64,000 bases of DNA from Ascidia mentula (GCA_947561715.1 OX387201.1:4482001-4546000); one strand, 5' to 3'. Numbered from the stretch's first letter, positions 22,470 to 35,996 are shown. A program made the numbers and translations. Notes: generated from the letters alone by a model not told the origin.

Positions 22470-23805
22470 AGGTTGTTAGTATTAGTTTTCTGCACTTTTT
22501 GTTCGCAATTGCTGTCTGTGTGTTGAAGCGTAACGCCGCTGTTCGAAATGGACGGTAGACTTGAGTAATCGCAATGAATTGAAAAACGACAATAAAATAG
22601 TTCTTTTTGCGTACTTGCAATTATCTCTTTTCATTCACGTGTGCGTATGCAACCTGTATGTGATCAAAATTTCCGTATACTGTGACATGTGTTGTCCCGC
22701 AGAAAATTTTTACTATGAACTGTCTGTACCTTAACGCATGTTTGGCTAATATACGTATAATAGTATGTCAAAATTGCAGCAGAATATAATTGAAGTAGCA
22801 GAAATTTTGAATACCGTCATCGCGCGCATTCGAAAATTTCTATATTGTGTATTACCTGACTTGTAAGTGCTGCCGGGTTCACCCTGCGAATGAATTGCAC
22901 ATAGCAGTGCGTATGTTGCAACCGACAGCGTATTAACATTACATTGCTTTCTGTAGGATAAAACCACTCCTATACTAGTTTGTTGTCAGGGCCGTTTGCA
23001 CGAATATGTGAAATGGTGTCTAATTCTTTGTGTTTTAATTTACATGTTACGTACGTGCTATACACCCTGTGACTGTGCTGTAGCCCCACGTCCTAATGTT
23101 TAGTGTGAATCATTTCCTAAATCTGCTCTATGTCGTTGTTATTGTTGATCATATTAACAACACGGTACCAATTCAAATGTAGTGGACAGTCTGTTTTTGC
23201 AGTGGAATCTCAAAACAGCAGTTTGACACATCATAAGTAGGGAAACATTGTAGCCACAAACTTAAGACGGAACGTTTCAGGTTTCGCGCATAACTGTCGT
23301 ACAACATCATTGCCAAAACGTATAGACTGCAGTTCCTTCGGTGAAAGGTTCAACATTATGACCCTACTTCTGACATAACCGCAACACGGATCGATGTAGA
23401 ATAACTTGTACCGTTTATTGATACGAAGCGTGAGGAGAAGCTAAGCAATCACTAACGACGGATCAAAGAAACGCAACTACGGTTAAATATTGTATATGTT
23501 AAATATAAACTCTGTCAGACATATGAAAATGTAAGCGTGGAGCGGATTTGAGTTGAGATATGTTGCGATGGAACCAGTTTACTTCCGAAGAACTACATGT
23601 TACTGCACATAAGGCACACAATTCGCAAGCTTGATCGTCTGAGTTGATTTCCTTCATTTAGTAAAGACTCATTGTTACAGTGCATTCATGAAGGCTAGGA
23701 AGACCTCCAATTCTACGCCAGCATTCCAGCTACTAAAATAAAAATGGCGTTATTTTTCACAATAGTTCATACAAAACACACAAGTTTACCGTAAATGACG
23801 TCACG
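22470..23805. other. Convergent intergenic region
   Basis: Lies between the ends of SLC43 copy 2 (plus) and NPHP4 (minus). It holds both 3' UTRs. No coding region, RNA gene or obvious repeat was recognised. Confidence 0.4.
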
Positions 23806-26800
23806 TTACACGTAGGTGACGTTGACGAGAAAAGTCTCCTCATTCTTGTCTTCGCGGTCATTGATGAAAATATAGATCGGGAACTTCCCAGGGTGTTTTA
23901 CCCCGGAAGCGAATCGGAGACCAATGGTTGTTTGTTCTCCAGGGCCGAGCTGCAGTAAACGCGGAAAAGTTTGAATCAGAAAATACAGATTTGGCCAAAG
24001 GCATAAACACACATTAAAATGTGCAAACGGACACATCCTGCACCTATAGACATTGTTTTTATTTTATACCTAGTCGCCGATGAATGATTAAGGCTCTATA
24101 GCTTTTGACTTGAGGTCAAACCCACATTTCGCTATACGAGCGTTAAAGCATCAAATTCACCTCTAGGCGAGATTCCCTAAACTGCAAAAGGTCGCCCCTG
24201 CTCGTCATCAGGAAGAACTCGCTTCTATTAGGGTAAGGGTTAGTATAGGTTATCATCTTGTTGCATCCCTTGCCGCCCGAACGAGGTAACTCGATGTCAA
24301 ACTCCTGCACGGGGTTAAAGGGGGTCATGAAAAAGTTAAATTTTGCTAAATTTATTTCCCACTGCGCTAGCCAAACTTGAACTTTCTTGAAAGATTTTTC
24401 AGTTTTGAACTTTGATTAAAATCATAAAAGTAACCAGTTTCTTTTAAATTTTCAAATGTAAGTTAATGTGATGCAATGAAAACTGGATCAAATTAACCAT
24501 AAGGTGCTCTGGCCAGTAAACTATTGATAGAAATTACATAAAAAGAACAAAAACGTGAAGAGTTTAACAGACAAAGCAAAATACGCTGATTGCACAAACG
24601 ATCAATACCTTGGTTATGACAGGCTCTCTGGTCTTGACAGCCACCAACCACGAGCGAAGTAATTGGTGGTATTCGGTGTCGACAACATTGATGTACATGA
24701 AACGTGTACACGAGGTGGCGCTGGTGGTTCGTACGCCCACGTTTATCTCGTGGACGCTGCTCGGTGGAAGAAGAAACGCCTCGTCTGGATAAATCTGAGA
24801 GATACAAGTTTGTAGAAATTACACTGTGAAAAGTTTTGGTTATTCTCGAACGCACTTAGGAAAATTTGACCGAAAATCAATTTTACCCGGCGGCATAAAT
24901 GGGAAAATCTGCTTTATTCTTTGACACGAATATACTACTTACAATGCGTTGTTGAAAAAAAATTGGGCAAATGGAGATTGCAAATAAATAAACAAAAACG
25001 AGGAATTTCTCTTAAAATATACAAATATATTTATCTGCACGTTAATTTTCAAATGTACCTCTACATACCTCGAACCACAACGACATCGTTTATTGTATAT
25101 CTAGGTTACGGAATACTAGCGAACGAATTAGCATAATTTGTTCAGGACTGATACCTGCATTTCTTGTGGGTGCGATGGGAAACAGCGCACCAAGCGGGAA
25201 GTTTGCATTCCTCTTAGCACAAGCGAGAAGCGACTTGTCTGACCAAGCACACAATTCACATCGACTCGTTGCAGAGCGTGGACGTAGAACTGCCATATCT
25301 GGACGGGAACAGCTAGGAAGGCGTCACTGTAAAAGGAAGAAATGTGTACTTGGATGATGTGGTTCGGATAGGATGTCTGTTGTTGTACATGTTGTACGGT
25401 TTGATGGTGTCGAATAAAAAGTATCACTGTTCCACGCCTTAAGTAATTCTTATCATCAGAAAGCTGCTTGTCCATCCAGTTTTAAACGATTAATGCCAAA
25501 TCCAGGATATACCTTACCCTTGCGTGCTTACACATACTTTTACACATTTTATCCATCGATTTTTTTGAGACAAACCCATTTGTCAAGGCACTTCAACTGC
25601 TAATGACAATTGGAAACACGGACCATCTGCCAACCTGTAAACGGCCACGTAGAAGCGCCGTATGGACGGGGATTCACCGCAAGGTGCTTTAATAAAAATC
25701 TCGCGAGGCTCGTCGTGTCCCAGAGTGCGCGCTTGGCACACCACCTCGGGGTCACTGCAGACCACGTGAAACTGATCCTCTGAAAAACACACGATTTTAA
25801 TTAGTTACGGTTTAACTGTCTTGTATATGTACAACATATATCATACATCAATTATACACTGCTACTGCGGCGCTTTCTATATACTATTTGGTTTGCTATT
25901 AAATTAATCATATAGTTCACTATAGTGTTCTGGGGTTTGTATAGCAATGAGTATTTGTGGAGATACATTCTTAAACGCCGCTTGGCCATAGGACCACAAC
26001 AAGTACGAATAACAGTGCCTAAAAGGCAGTGATAGAACGAGAAAAAAAGGTCACGAAACAGCATCTTGCTTAAGCATATACGAATATTTCTGTACCTCCC
26101 GATGTGGAATCACGGCGATAGGGCGGGAGACGAATACATTTTTTGAGGAAGGTTCGTTCTGGATTGTAGAAGCGAAAAGTTTGGTCGACGACGTGGGGTT
26201 GGGGGTCGATAGACATTTGGAGAATGGAGAGTGGGCGACCCTCGGCTGACCGAAGAACTGCCTGCGTACGAATAAAATATATTTTATTACTGCTGGTCCG
26301 ACAAACACCTTGCAATACAGGTGTGGTCAGGTTAACAGGTACCGACATTTTATAAATAACAATCAAGTTTGCCATGAGTGGGATTCAAATATTTTAGCAT
26401 CCGGTTCTCTCACAAGCAATATGCTATAGTAACTGCGGGAATACAATGTACGAAGTTAAACATAGGCCAAGAAAACGGTTGTTAACAACTGGAACAACCG
26501 GTTCGCGCAGGTCATTAAATTCCAAGAACCGGTTCGAACCGGCTGAATTACACCACTGATGGTTGTGACCAGGCGCTGCAGAGCAGTAGTAAAAGACTTA
26601 ATAATCTGTTCTTCTGGCACATATGAAAAATCCTTGTTATCCTTGTTGGATAACAGGCGAAACGTCGGAATAAAGTTACGTTTTTTATATGTGCCAGAAG
26701 AACAGATTATTAAGTTACAATATGCCTGGCAGCAACAGGAACATTATATGTAGTAAAAGACAACGCACTCAAAATTTCTAATGGGAACTCAGGAGAGTTG

Positions 26801-29800
26801 TTGACTTAATAAAGCGTCAATGGATTTCACTCCTTTTAATATTTGCTAACATTTATTTGCACACAAAATCTTGGTTCCGCGGTGAACTATATACCTTGAC
26901 GACCTTTGGCCTTATGGTTCCACAGCTGGACGTGGACTTGATGGGTTGCAACGAGGTCGCCGTTGGTTTGAACTGTTGTCCGGGGTTCTGCGTCGCCACC
27001 TTGTGGTCAGCTTGGTATCCTCGGTAACAGAGTGGGATGAAAACGGTTTCCTTGGGTCGGAGGAATACCTGTCACGATACAAAAAAAGATGAACACAAGA
27101 ATAACTCATATTAATGCGTGTGATTTGATGCAAATTGTAAAACATTTCGACTCAAACTTTTTGACGGGGAGGTTTACAGCAGTGAGCAACAAACCTGAGG
27201 GAGGGTTGAGTTCGCGTCAAAGTTGAACATATTTTCTTCAACCGGTGTGTGAATACCGACGAGCGACTTGAAATACCTCCATTCTCTCGAATCCGTGATT
27301 ACCCTGCAGACCCGGAAAGAACAAACATTTTAATAGTCTGTTCTTCTGGCACATTAAAACGTAACTTTATTCATCGACGTTTCGCCTGTTACCCAGCAAG
27401 GCTTCCTTACGGTAAAGAATAAACGTTATTTCAATAAAAATTATCAATTGGGTGATGGTTCAATGCTTTTCCGTTTCCCCATTGTTTCTCAACTATTTTC
27501 TCAATGTGACCCACATTTATTGTGATAAACATTACACCGTTCACCACCCAGTTTGCTTGGTTCGCTATATATGTTTTTAGGTGTTCAAACATATTTCATT
27601 ATCGTACATCGTGGCCTAACCGAAAATAGCCCTAAGGCCTACCACTGGGCCAACTCTGGATTATAGCCAAAGGTAAAAAACGCCACAAGGCACCTTAGCT
27701 CGTCCGAGTCGCATTCGATCGTCACGGTCTGCTGCTTCGGGAACGGGTTCTTGAGTTGGAACTCGACGAACTCGGCCGTGCCGAGAGTGGGACGCAGGAT
27801 GTGGCGAGTGGTGATGGAGAGCATGAGGATCTCCATAATGTTGTCCTCCTTCAGGCGCTCCCTGTACTCCGCCACTGTACGGAGGTCTCGCTTCTTCATG
27901 TTCTCCTCCTGCGCAAGGATCTTTAAAGAAAATCGTAAAATAATATCATTATTTTTGCGGTTCTCGGATAGAAAAGTTTCCTTTAAAGGAAGTCGTGAAA
28001 AATATTACTATGTTTTCTCATCTATAGGTGGAGGCCTCACCAATGCACGCTGCCCGGAAGTCTGTTTGGTCGCCGTTTCTTCATCCGCTTGCTCCATTCT
28101 CCGCACCGCCACCATGCGGGCAATTTTTCGTTTGCGGTCCGCTCGAATGTCAGGGCTGAGAGTTGAGATGTTTTCTTTGTCACTAAAATAAAAAAAAGAA
28201 TTGGCGCAGAGACCTTGGACACGTTAAAAATACGTTGCAGCGCACTGTTTTGTGCAGGTTTCATCAAATTAGCATTAAACAGAACCAAGTATATTTATTT
28301 GAATAAATGGACAGTAACCTTTAATATGGGAAATTGTTTGGTAAACGGGTTTACTGTGAATAAACCCAACCTACCTGGAATCCGCCATTTTCTCTTTGGT
28401 GGCGCTAACGAGCAGCAGATCGGAGAGTTCTTGGTTAGATTCCGCCATACGTTTGGCTCGCACCCGATTGGTACGGCGACCATCTGCAAAATGAGACAAG
28501 CTGTTTAACGTAAGAAAGCTTTGCGCTCATTTAAAAAAGAAATAAACTTCAACGCAACGACGTACATTTCAGAATCACTGGCTTAATATTCGCAATATTT
28601 TCGCTTACTTTTCGTTGTTGCGTTTTGCACGGAAGACAAACTCCCCCCGGGAAAAGCGCATCCACTTAAATCTGCCACCACTAGGTGGCTCTTTCTCAGC
28701 AAGGTGCCGGCGGCTGTTTTTGATTCGGACGGAAAACCAACGTTTCCAAACCTGGTGATTGTAAGTTTGTCAAAGAAAAGGTACATAGTTGTTTGTTTAT
28801 TGAAGCAAAATATATACGAATTTAGTTGTACCAACTAAGTTATCATTTAAAATAAACTAGACAGTCTATATGTGTCTTAGTACAATAAATTGATTCTATT
28901 CCAACCGTAAGTTTAAAAAACACTCGTGTGTGAATTAATTTGACTAATTATACAAAAAGCATTCACATAAACAGTAAATTTTGCTGTTAATACTTTATAG
29001 TCGTGAAGCGCAATAGAAAGCAATGAATAAGATTTCTATTACCAACAGTAAATTCACATTAATATCCCATACATTATAAACACATTGCTCATTTAAATAT
29101 TATATTGAAACATACGATTTGCCACATCAGTGAGTACAAACCTGACGTGAAGCTTTCCACGAAAATGTTTGGTCATACCCAGGGAGCGCACACTGCCACC
29201 AGTGGTCAAGTCGCCGGTAAGTGTGGGCGTTGCCTCGCTGTGTTCGGAAAAAATGACGTCGATTTCGTGGTTGGCCGCCACCGCCGACTCTCCTCCCCTT
29301 AACGTGTACTGAAAGCGGGAAGATTGAAATTATTCTGTGGTATATACAACAGCAAATGTTCGCTACACCTTTTAACGGGTTAACTTTCCGGTGTTTGAAA
29401 ATAATATTTGGATTTTTTATTTTAATACAGAAAATGTTAATTAAAAGCAAACGACTGAAAAACACTCAGGCGGGGCGTTCTTTATGAAACGGTGTACAAC
29501 TAAATTTTGTTCTTTGTGGGACATAGACTTATTGCGACCCACAAAATTCGACGTTTGACGCCCAGTTTGGGAAGCTATGGTATAAAGTATATATCAAGAT
29601 CCACACCTGAACAGCAATAATAGACCTAAAAACGTTTGCATTTATTTTGCAGTTTAGAATTACTTTTAGAGGGACGGACAGCGATCCAATCAGCAACAAG
29701 GAATCTCCGTCCCACACATCCACATGTAAGTTGTGGGTGGAAAGGTAGCGAAGGAACGAAGCGTTTTCACCAGCTTTCAAGTGGGCAGGATCAACGTGGT

Positions 29801-32800
29801 ATTTCACCTCCAGTCCAGGCTTGCCTAAACAACATTAACATACAGCGTAAAATTAGCTGTACATGTATTTGAGAATGTAGATTAAAAAGTGACAGGTTTT
29901 GAAACTACGTATACACTTCTTTTCACAAAAAGCGAAATTTACATGATTACACGATTTGGCACGGTGCAGTACGTGATTGTCTGAAAATTATACAAATATT
30001 TACAATTCCACCGTTGATGACGTAACCTATATAAGTCTTAACAGCAACCAAAACGTTTATTTAAACCTTACGTTAAACCATGCTATGTTCAAACACGTGT
30101 CGTTTTGCAGAAAACCGTGATAAATGAACCAAAACTACACTTTTAAACAGTCACCTTCGTCAAGTTGTTCGCCACTTTCGATTTTCCGCAAGACACACGG
30201 GTCATGCGACTGGCCGTTGGAGGCGCTCTTGCGTAACAACGCCAATCGTTGTGTCGTCACGGAGGGGAAGCGATAGAATTGGAAAGAGAAGAACACGGAA
30301 TGGATGGGAAGAGGCGGACTCTCGTTGGTCGCAGCCACAGGGTTGGTGAAAGCCAAAAATTGCAGCACGATTTCGTTTGCCTGCATGGGATAAGAGTACA
30401 TATGTGATGTACATACAATACATTTTTGGCGAATTACTGAAACCTGTGTAATGGCGACTTGGTGTTTAATACATTCGCTATACAGTGCCGGATTTCATGA
30501 ATATAAGAAAAAACATCTAAGTAGACCCAGGCTTTTCAAATACGTATGGATGGAATAAATGTATGAAAAAGCATCTTCGTTTGTTTTGAAAAACTTTTTC
30601 AGGGCCTGGATTTTTAAAGATCTTCCATTTCTGCTATCTTTAAAATTGCAGATATTTTTACTTTGTTTATATTTTACTCTAATTTATTTATTTTTTTTCT
30701 ACAAATATGTCATACTGTATGTCAGTGGAGTCAAAGCACCCCTAGTACCTGCAAGGGATCGGAGACTTCCCGGTCGAGATTCGCTCGGTACGTGACGTCA
30801 CTCGTATCCACGGCAACGGCCTGTTCACCGTTTCTGTCGAATATGTCGGGAAAGCCGGCCGCATACAATCTTGCGTAGGACGCCCGCGTCAAACTCGGTG
30901 CGCTGCAAAATGCAAGCAATTATTATTGTTCATTTAGGGCTAATGTTGTATAGGAGCAAAAGTTTAATGTTTTTTATGCAAACAAACTTAAATTTAAGTA
31001 AATACCAACACATATTTATTATTAGAAACAATAAAAAATTATAGTCGAATAGCGTTTAAGGGGTATGTTATAGGCACTTTGAAACTAATTTCCAACGCAA
31101 TCATTGTCCCTGTACACCGGGTAACACACTGCGCCATTGCAACAACAATCTATTTATCTCAGATCATGTAAAAGTTTACCCACATGATACAAGTGACTAG
31201 TTCTGAATAAATTAATCGCTTACCTCTGCGCAATCGGTCGTATCGGTGGAGCGTGGACTGGGAAGAGTTCGCCGGCGGCATCAACATGACGAACTTCAAT
31301 TTCATAACTGTCCTCAGATTCATCCTGCAAAAAACAACCATACGAGCTTTATTCGCTGAAATTTCACCAAGAATCGACCGCTCACTTGTTTCTGACGGGG
31401 TTTCGGTTTCGGTGATGCCCCGATCGGTGGTTTCTTGGCGTTCGGCGACATAAACGAAACTGCCTCCTCGACGAATGACGTCACGCTTACAGGGAGCGGT
31501 GGTTGGTCGGTGACGAGGTAAGTAAACCTGCACAGAGGCGGTGACAAATACAATAGGTACTCTCTCAAACGTTCGAGATTTCAAATTAAAATGTCTCACT
31601 GGAAATTGTTGTTAGCATTTTGGCGACTTTATGCGTAACCAAACTTTTTATCAAACACCAAAAGGTGAAAGTTAGAGAGATAGTGGTGTAGCTATGGCAA
31701 CGACAAGAAAAAAAATAATGCCAATAATCAATCAAAAAAAAACATTTAAAGCGTTGGATACCAAACCCCAGTAAATAAATTGATTCATGTTTCCATAAAC
31801 TCACGTAAATACAAGACTTCTGGGCCCATTTTCAACGTGCAACTATACTCACTTGATGGTGCCGTTTGTAATTTCGTTGTCGCTGTTGGTTGAATTTTTG
31901 AAGAACATCAAACTGTCAGGGTTCGGTTTCGTTCCGCCCTGTCGTGTAAAAATCGCGTTGCAATATCTACTCTATATATATGTGTGTGTGTGTGCGCGCA
32001 ATGCTTGAACTCACGTGCAGCTTGACGGTGACCTCATCCGACGTAATTTGTCGTTGGTATGGCGACCACGCAGCCCACCTCAACATAACCGTGAAGGGTT
32101 GAGCTCGGAGAGAAGACATCGACCCTAAACAGAGAATGCGGTGAAATTTATTCAATTTCCTTTGAATACATAGGAAGGAGTAGCACTCGCCAGATCATCA
32201 CACAATATAGAAGCACGCTGTAATGCGAAATTAAGCACAAATAGCTCATGCTGATGCTTGTGGCATCAAAATAAGCTTAACCAGCGATCTCAAGAGGCAG
32301 ACGAGTGTTTAGGTAAAAACAATACTGTTGCACAAATATCGACAAAGCAGCTGAATGAGCTTTTGCACAAGAATGCTAAGATTTTAACCTTTAATAAGAC
32401 GTTGGTCGCTTGGAGGCACGGAGAGAACGTACTCAAGTTGCATCACCAACGATACATGAGGATCCGGAATCATTTCGTCGAGTTGGAGTCGGCTTCTTAA
32501 CAGTAGTCTGCTGCTTTGAATGGTGCTGTTCGGAGAATTTGAAAGTATTTGTCAGTTTATAGTTATTGGCGCATTTACAGGCTTAAAAAAAAGTAGTTAT
32601 GCTATTATTGGTAAATCCCAGGCGTTATTTTTTTTTTAACTTTGCATAGGGACAACCAAAGAAACAGCCTTCGAATTTTTTAATGAATATTTTTTCCAGA
32701 ATAAGTTAAATTATATTGATTTTTACAGTGTCTTATGTACAGGTTAGGAAAAACTATCTGCATTAAGAAGGCCAATTCATCGGAAATAACAATATGCCTG

Positions 32801-35800
32801 GACAGACACAGCAACACAATAAGTCTAAATGATTGCAGTGTTAAAAAGGAAAAGTCACCTCACTGTTGGGACGTCCTTCCGTTTACCGCGGCCAAAACTT
32901 TGGGCTCTACCTGGCGCCACAAAAGCTTCGGGTTCAAGATGGACGTACTGGGGTTTTTGAACGTAGCAGAATCCATTATGAACCCCAACCTTGATTAATT
33001 GTTTTTAGCATTACTTGGTCTCCTATTGAGTATTTGAAAAAGGCTGAATTTATGCCAAAAAGTGCTTCGTTTGTGATTGGAATCACGCTGCTAATGTTTC
33101 GATTTCTAAAGTGGTTTCCATGAGCTACTATGTGGTATATGTGCAAAAAAAGCCATAATATTGCAAAGGTACCACAAAGTGGAGACTAGTGTGCCTGCTA
33201 GTGTGAAAGCTAGCACAGTGCCACACAACAGCTGCACTGACAAGACCTTACAGGTCGAAACAGTGCGTGTACACACCCTGTCTGCAGCTTTACTATGTGG
33301 TGTTATCGGCAAATCTGACAAAAGTTTGTTCAATTGGCCTTTGGGTAACAGGCGCATGAAAATATAGACAAAAAGGAAGAAAATAAGGACGATATTGTGA
33401 GGACCAATGATATCACTTGACGTTTTGGGCGTTTCTTGTAAAGTCAAATAACCTTGAAGCAGGAATCCGCGGATAAAAAGTTTAGGAAACATTGTCATAG
33501 AACATTATAACACCTACCATCAATCTCCTTTCTGTGACCATCACTTTCTTGCCGTCGTCCGTTACATTATCCCGTTTCAGTCGATCTTGGTTGATTTTCA
33601 GACAAAGTTCCTCCTCGAATTTATCAACGGTCACGCCGAGATCGACCGACATTTTGTCGATATAACCGACCTGAGGTCGCAGCGGCTTCGGCTTCGCATA
33701 GAAATCTTTGCCTGGAACGATATATCGTTGTTATCAGTTGTGCGAGTTTGTTAGAATAAGATGCCAATTTTTATTAAAATGAGGCCAGATTTGTCAAATT
33801 CTGTTGGGAGAAAGGGCGGTAAATGAAAAAAATCTACAATCTGCGAGAGCTTATCAAATAAGTCGGCTAGTAAATGTTAGGGTTTAAATGCCGAATATTT
33901 TTAAACTTTTTTAAAAGTGTAATTAAATATTTTCAGAAATCATTGAACAAAGAGTTTATCTACCCTGTGTCGTTTTTACTGCCGTTTCACTCAGACCAGG
34001 GACTCGGTGTTCCGCAGAAAATAAACTGTTTTCGGGCAACAGATGTAATGCTGAATTCAATTCCTGATGGCGACTTAAAGCCAACGTCATCTGGCATCCG
34101 GGGATCGGTTTTAAGTGTGCGTTACCTAAAAATCAAGGAGTAACTATACGGCGGTATGCACAATATAAGCAATAGTGAGCTACAGACAGAGCCAATGTTT
34201 CGACCCAATTGGTCTTATCAGTGCAGCTATGGTGTGACTTACAACGATCTTGGCAGCTTAATAGCGGGCAAGACTTCTACTTTGTGGTATATATGATGTT
34301 TTAGCAAAAAAAAACTTGACAAAAATAACGAGTTTTATTTCAAAAATGCAAAATATCTTACTTTCAAGTGGATCTTCCATGTAAAGCAAGGCTCTCGGCG
34401 AACCTCTAAACACGTCCAACCTGAATACACCAATAAACACTTACAAAAGACAATACAAAACAAGAACTTTTATTATAGATTCCACTAGTTACTTTTTGGT
34501 CACAACTTCATTGTCCGACGAGTTTTTAAGCTGGGAACCGACAGTAAAGGGACGCAGGATCGTCCAACCCAACGATCGCCGCTTGGTGGGGTTGGCTGTG
34601 GATTTGTCGGCGGGCAACGGATCTTTTGGCGTTTGGTTGACGAAAACCTCGATGGCGAAAACCATATTCGAATCGACTATGGGTGTATGGAAGTAAGCGG
34701 CCTGAATTCAAAATTTTACGTTGGTTAAAAATATTGGTAGTCAATCAGTGAAATAGCAACGCCAGAACAGGAAAATATTATGAAAGATAAAATAAAACGA
34801 ACACATTGCAAGGAAATGTACACAAGGGGCGAATTCTGAAAACAAAATAGTTGCTGCGCAGTAAGCAGAAGTCACCCAGTGCACATTTCGTGGTGTTTGT
34901 TCTACTTTATGACATCACTGCGCTTAACAATAATGCAGTTCTTTTTTACGTTCTGTTATTCAAACAAAGGAATCTTGTAACAATAAGGCCCACTGGTAAA
35001 AACACACCCTGTTAACATGAAACAAACTATATTTACCTGGTTAAAGGCGATGGTTGATTGTTGGTTCGCGAGGGTTATTTCCTTGCTGCACCAAGTCGTA
35101 CCAACAAACCGATGGTACAAGATGTCGAACATCGTCACCCTCGCTTGGTAAGTGGCATTGTAGACGTCAAGAACGTTCTAGAAAACATAATATAAGTTGA
35201 TTAATTGGTGTTTTATCAACGAAGTGTGTGTGTGTGTGTGGTGGTTCACAATCTTTTTCGTTGTACGTGGCCCCAGTTTTGTTTGGACACAATTACCAAC
35301 TACCTGGATTGTGGTAAGTATGGCACTTGAACACTGGTGTTTAAATTCTGGAAGTTTTGTTATATTTTCTTGCCTTTGGTTCTGAATCCGGCAATCAGAA
35401 CGGTCGCAGCGAAGATTTGTGTGTAGGAGGGGACACCAAATTATGATGAACATCTTAAAACTCACAACCCGCAAATATCCAAACTGCCAATTGCACAGTT
35501 GTTTGTGCCTGAAGTAGCACGCAAGAGTTTTAAAGAAAATACAATGCCAACGTTGAGAGACGTAGCGTGTTGTTTTACTCGCAGGCATTTTTTTCTCTGT
35601 TGTTTCAACAAAACGGCTCCAGACAAGTCAAGTATTTTAACCTGTATTTGTGGTATATTAACTTACCTTGGGTCCAAACTTGAAAGCAATAAAATGCAAT
35701 TTGACGCTGCGCGTTTTATGGACGTTTAAAAACTTGGAAAACTTAAATGCCCACAATCCGTGTTTTCCTGCATTTCTTAACCTGTGACAACTTAAAATGG

Positions 35801-35996
35801 GTTTCCGCCATTGCGGAACTTCACAACGAGTAGGGTTTGATGCGGTCTTTTCGTTCTGGCGCATTCCGACTTCTTTGACATTTCGGTCAACGCTCTTTGA
35901 TCTGACTTTGACAGCTGGCTTAATACTAACGTCTGTTGTAAAAGTAAACTCTTGATTTGCACTTAAATTAAATGAAACCTTCCGTTGGTCAGCCAT
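23806..35996 (-). CDS. NPHP4: Nephrocystin-4
   Basis: Twenty-eight in-phase coding exons give 1,446 residues, close to human (about 1,426). Exons: 35667-35996, 35037-35177, 34493-34701, 34362-34420, 33964-34125, 33518-33711, 32859-32989, 32389-32495, 32015-32124, 31853-31938, 31386-31527, 31224-31324, 30749-30902, 30155-30380, 29664-29824, 29142-29308, 28609-28751, 28375-28483, 28041-28182, 27694-27920, 27195-27303, 26895-27068, 26096-26261, 25635-25779, 25155-25326, 24609-24794, 24161-24304, 23806-23949. Family marks include [72 protein letters not shown] and the terminal [16 protein letters not shown]4 acts at the ciliary transition zone with NPHP1 and RPGRIP1L; its C-terminal half holds Ig-like MSP repeats. 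Exon 1 (110 residues) is the least conserved part and the start ATG is the least certain point. Confidence 0.93.
26597..26714 (+). repeat. Foldback repeat with 34-bp inverted arms
   Basis: Left arm 26597-26630 and right arm 26681-26714 are inverted copies with about one mismatch (TGTTCTTCTGGCACATATG against CATATGTGCCAGAAGAACA, allowing that mismatch). The middle contains GGATAACAGGCGAAACGTCG followed by AATAAAGTTACG. Text of the type GGCGAAACGTCG before AATAAA resembles the 3' ends of Penelope-like retroelements, which are often found with partial inverted copies. The repeat lies in NPHP4 intron 22. The repeat structure is directly seen; the class is a guess. Confidence 0.6.
27330..27415 (-). 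repeat. Second copy of the foldback repeat family
   Basis: Read on the minus strand, this segment has GGGTAACAGGCGAAACGTCG, then AATAAAGTTACGTTTTAATG, then TGCCAGAAGAACAGACTATT. It matches the right half of the element at 26,6xx almost base for base. It lacks the inverted left arm. It lies in NPHP4 intron 20, close to the acceptor of exon 21. Confidence 0.6.
31972..31999. repeat. Microsatellite (TA)n(TG)n
   Basis: A short TA run passes into a TG run and ends in CGCGC. It lies in NPHP4 intron 9. Confidence 0.8.
33221..33300 (+). ncRNA. Hammerhead-ribozyme-like motif, copy A
   Basis: A type I hammerhead layout is complete. Stem I is AGCTGCA (33230-33236) with TGCAGCT (33283-33289), plus an outer helix CCACA/TGTGG separated by an internal loop. 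The core box is CTGACAA (33237-33243). Stem II is GACC-TTACA-GGTC. The second core box GAAA is at 33257-33260. Stem III is ACAG...CTGT, followed by C33282, which makes the GTC cleavage triplet. The canonical first box is CTGANGA, so G8 is replaced by A and cleavage would probably be lost or very weak. The motif is antisense to NPHP4, in intron 6. Confidence 0.65.
34178..34228 (-). ncRNA. Hammerhead-ribozyme-like motif, copy B
   Basis: On the minus strand: stem I AGCTGCA/TGTAGCT (one G-U pair), core CTGATAA, stem II GACC-AATTG-GGTC, core GAAA, stem III ACA/TGT, and a GTC cleavage triplet. As in copy A, core position 8 is A rather than G. It lies in NPHP4 intron 4, which is only 236 bases long, and in the same orientation as the NPHP4 transcript. 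Loops differ from copy A while the helices are kept. Confidence 0.65.
35224..35241. repeat. Microsatellite (TG)n
   Basis: A run of about nine TG units in NPHP4 intron 1. Confidence 0.75.

Noticed and set aside
26527..26545. GGTTCGAACCGG resembling a tRNA T-loop
   Set aside because: It is a palindrome with no acceptor, D or anticodon arm around it. No tRNA gene was found elsewhere by eye either.
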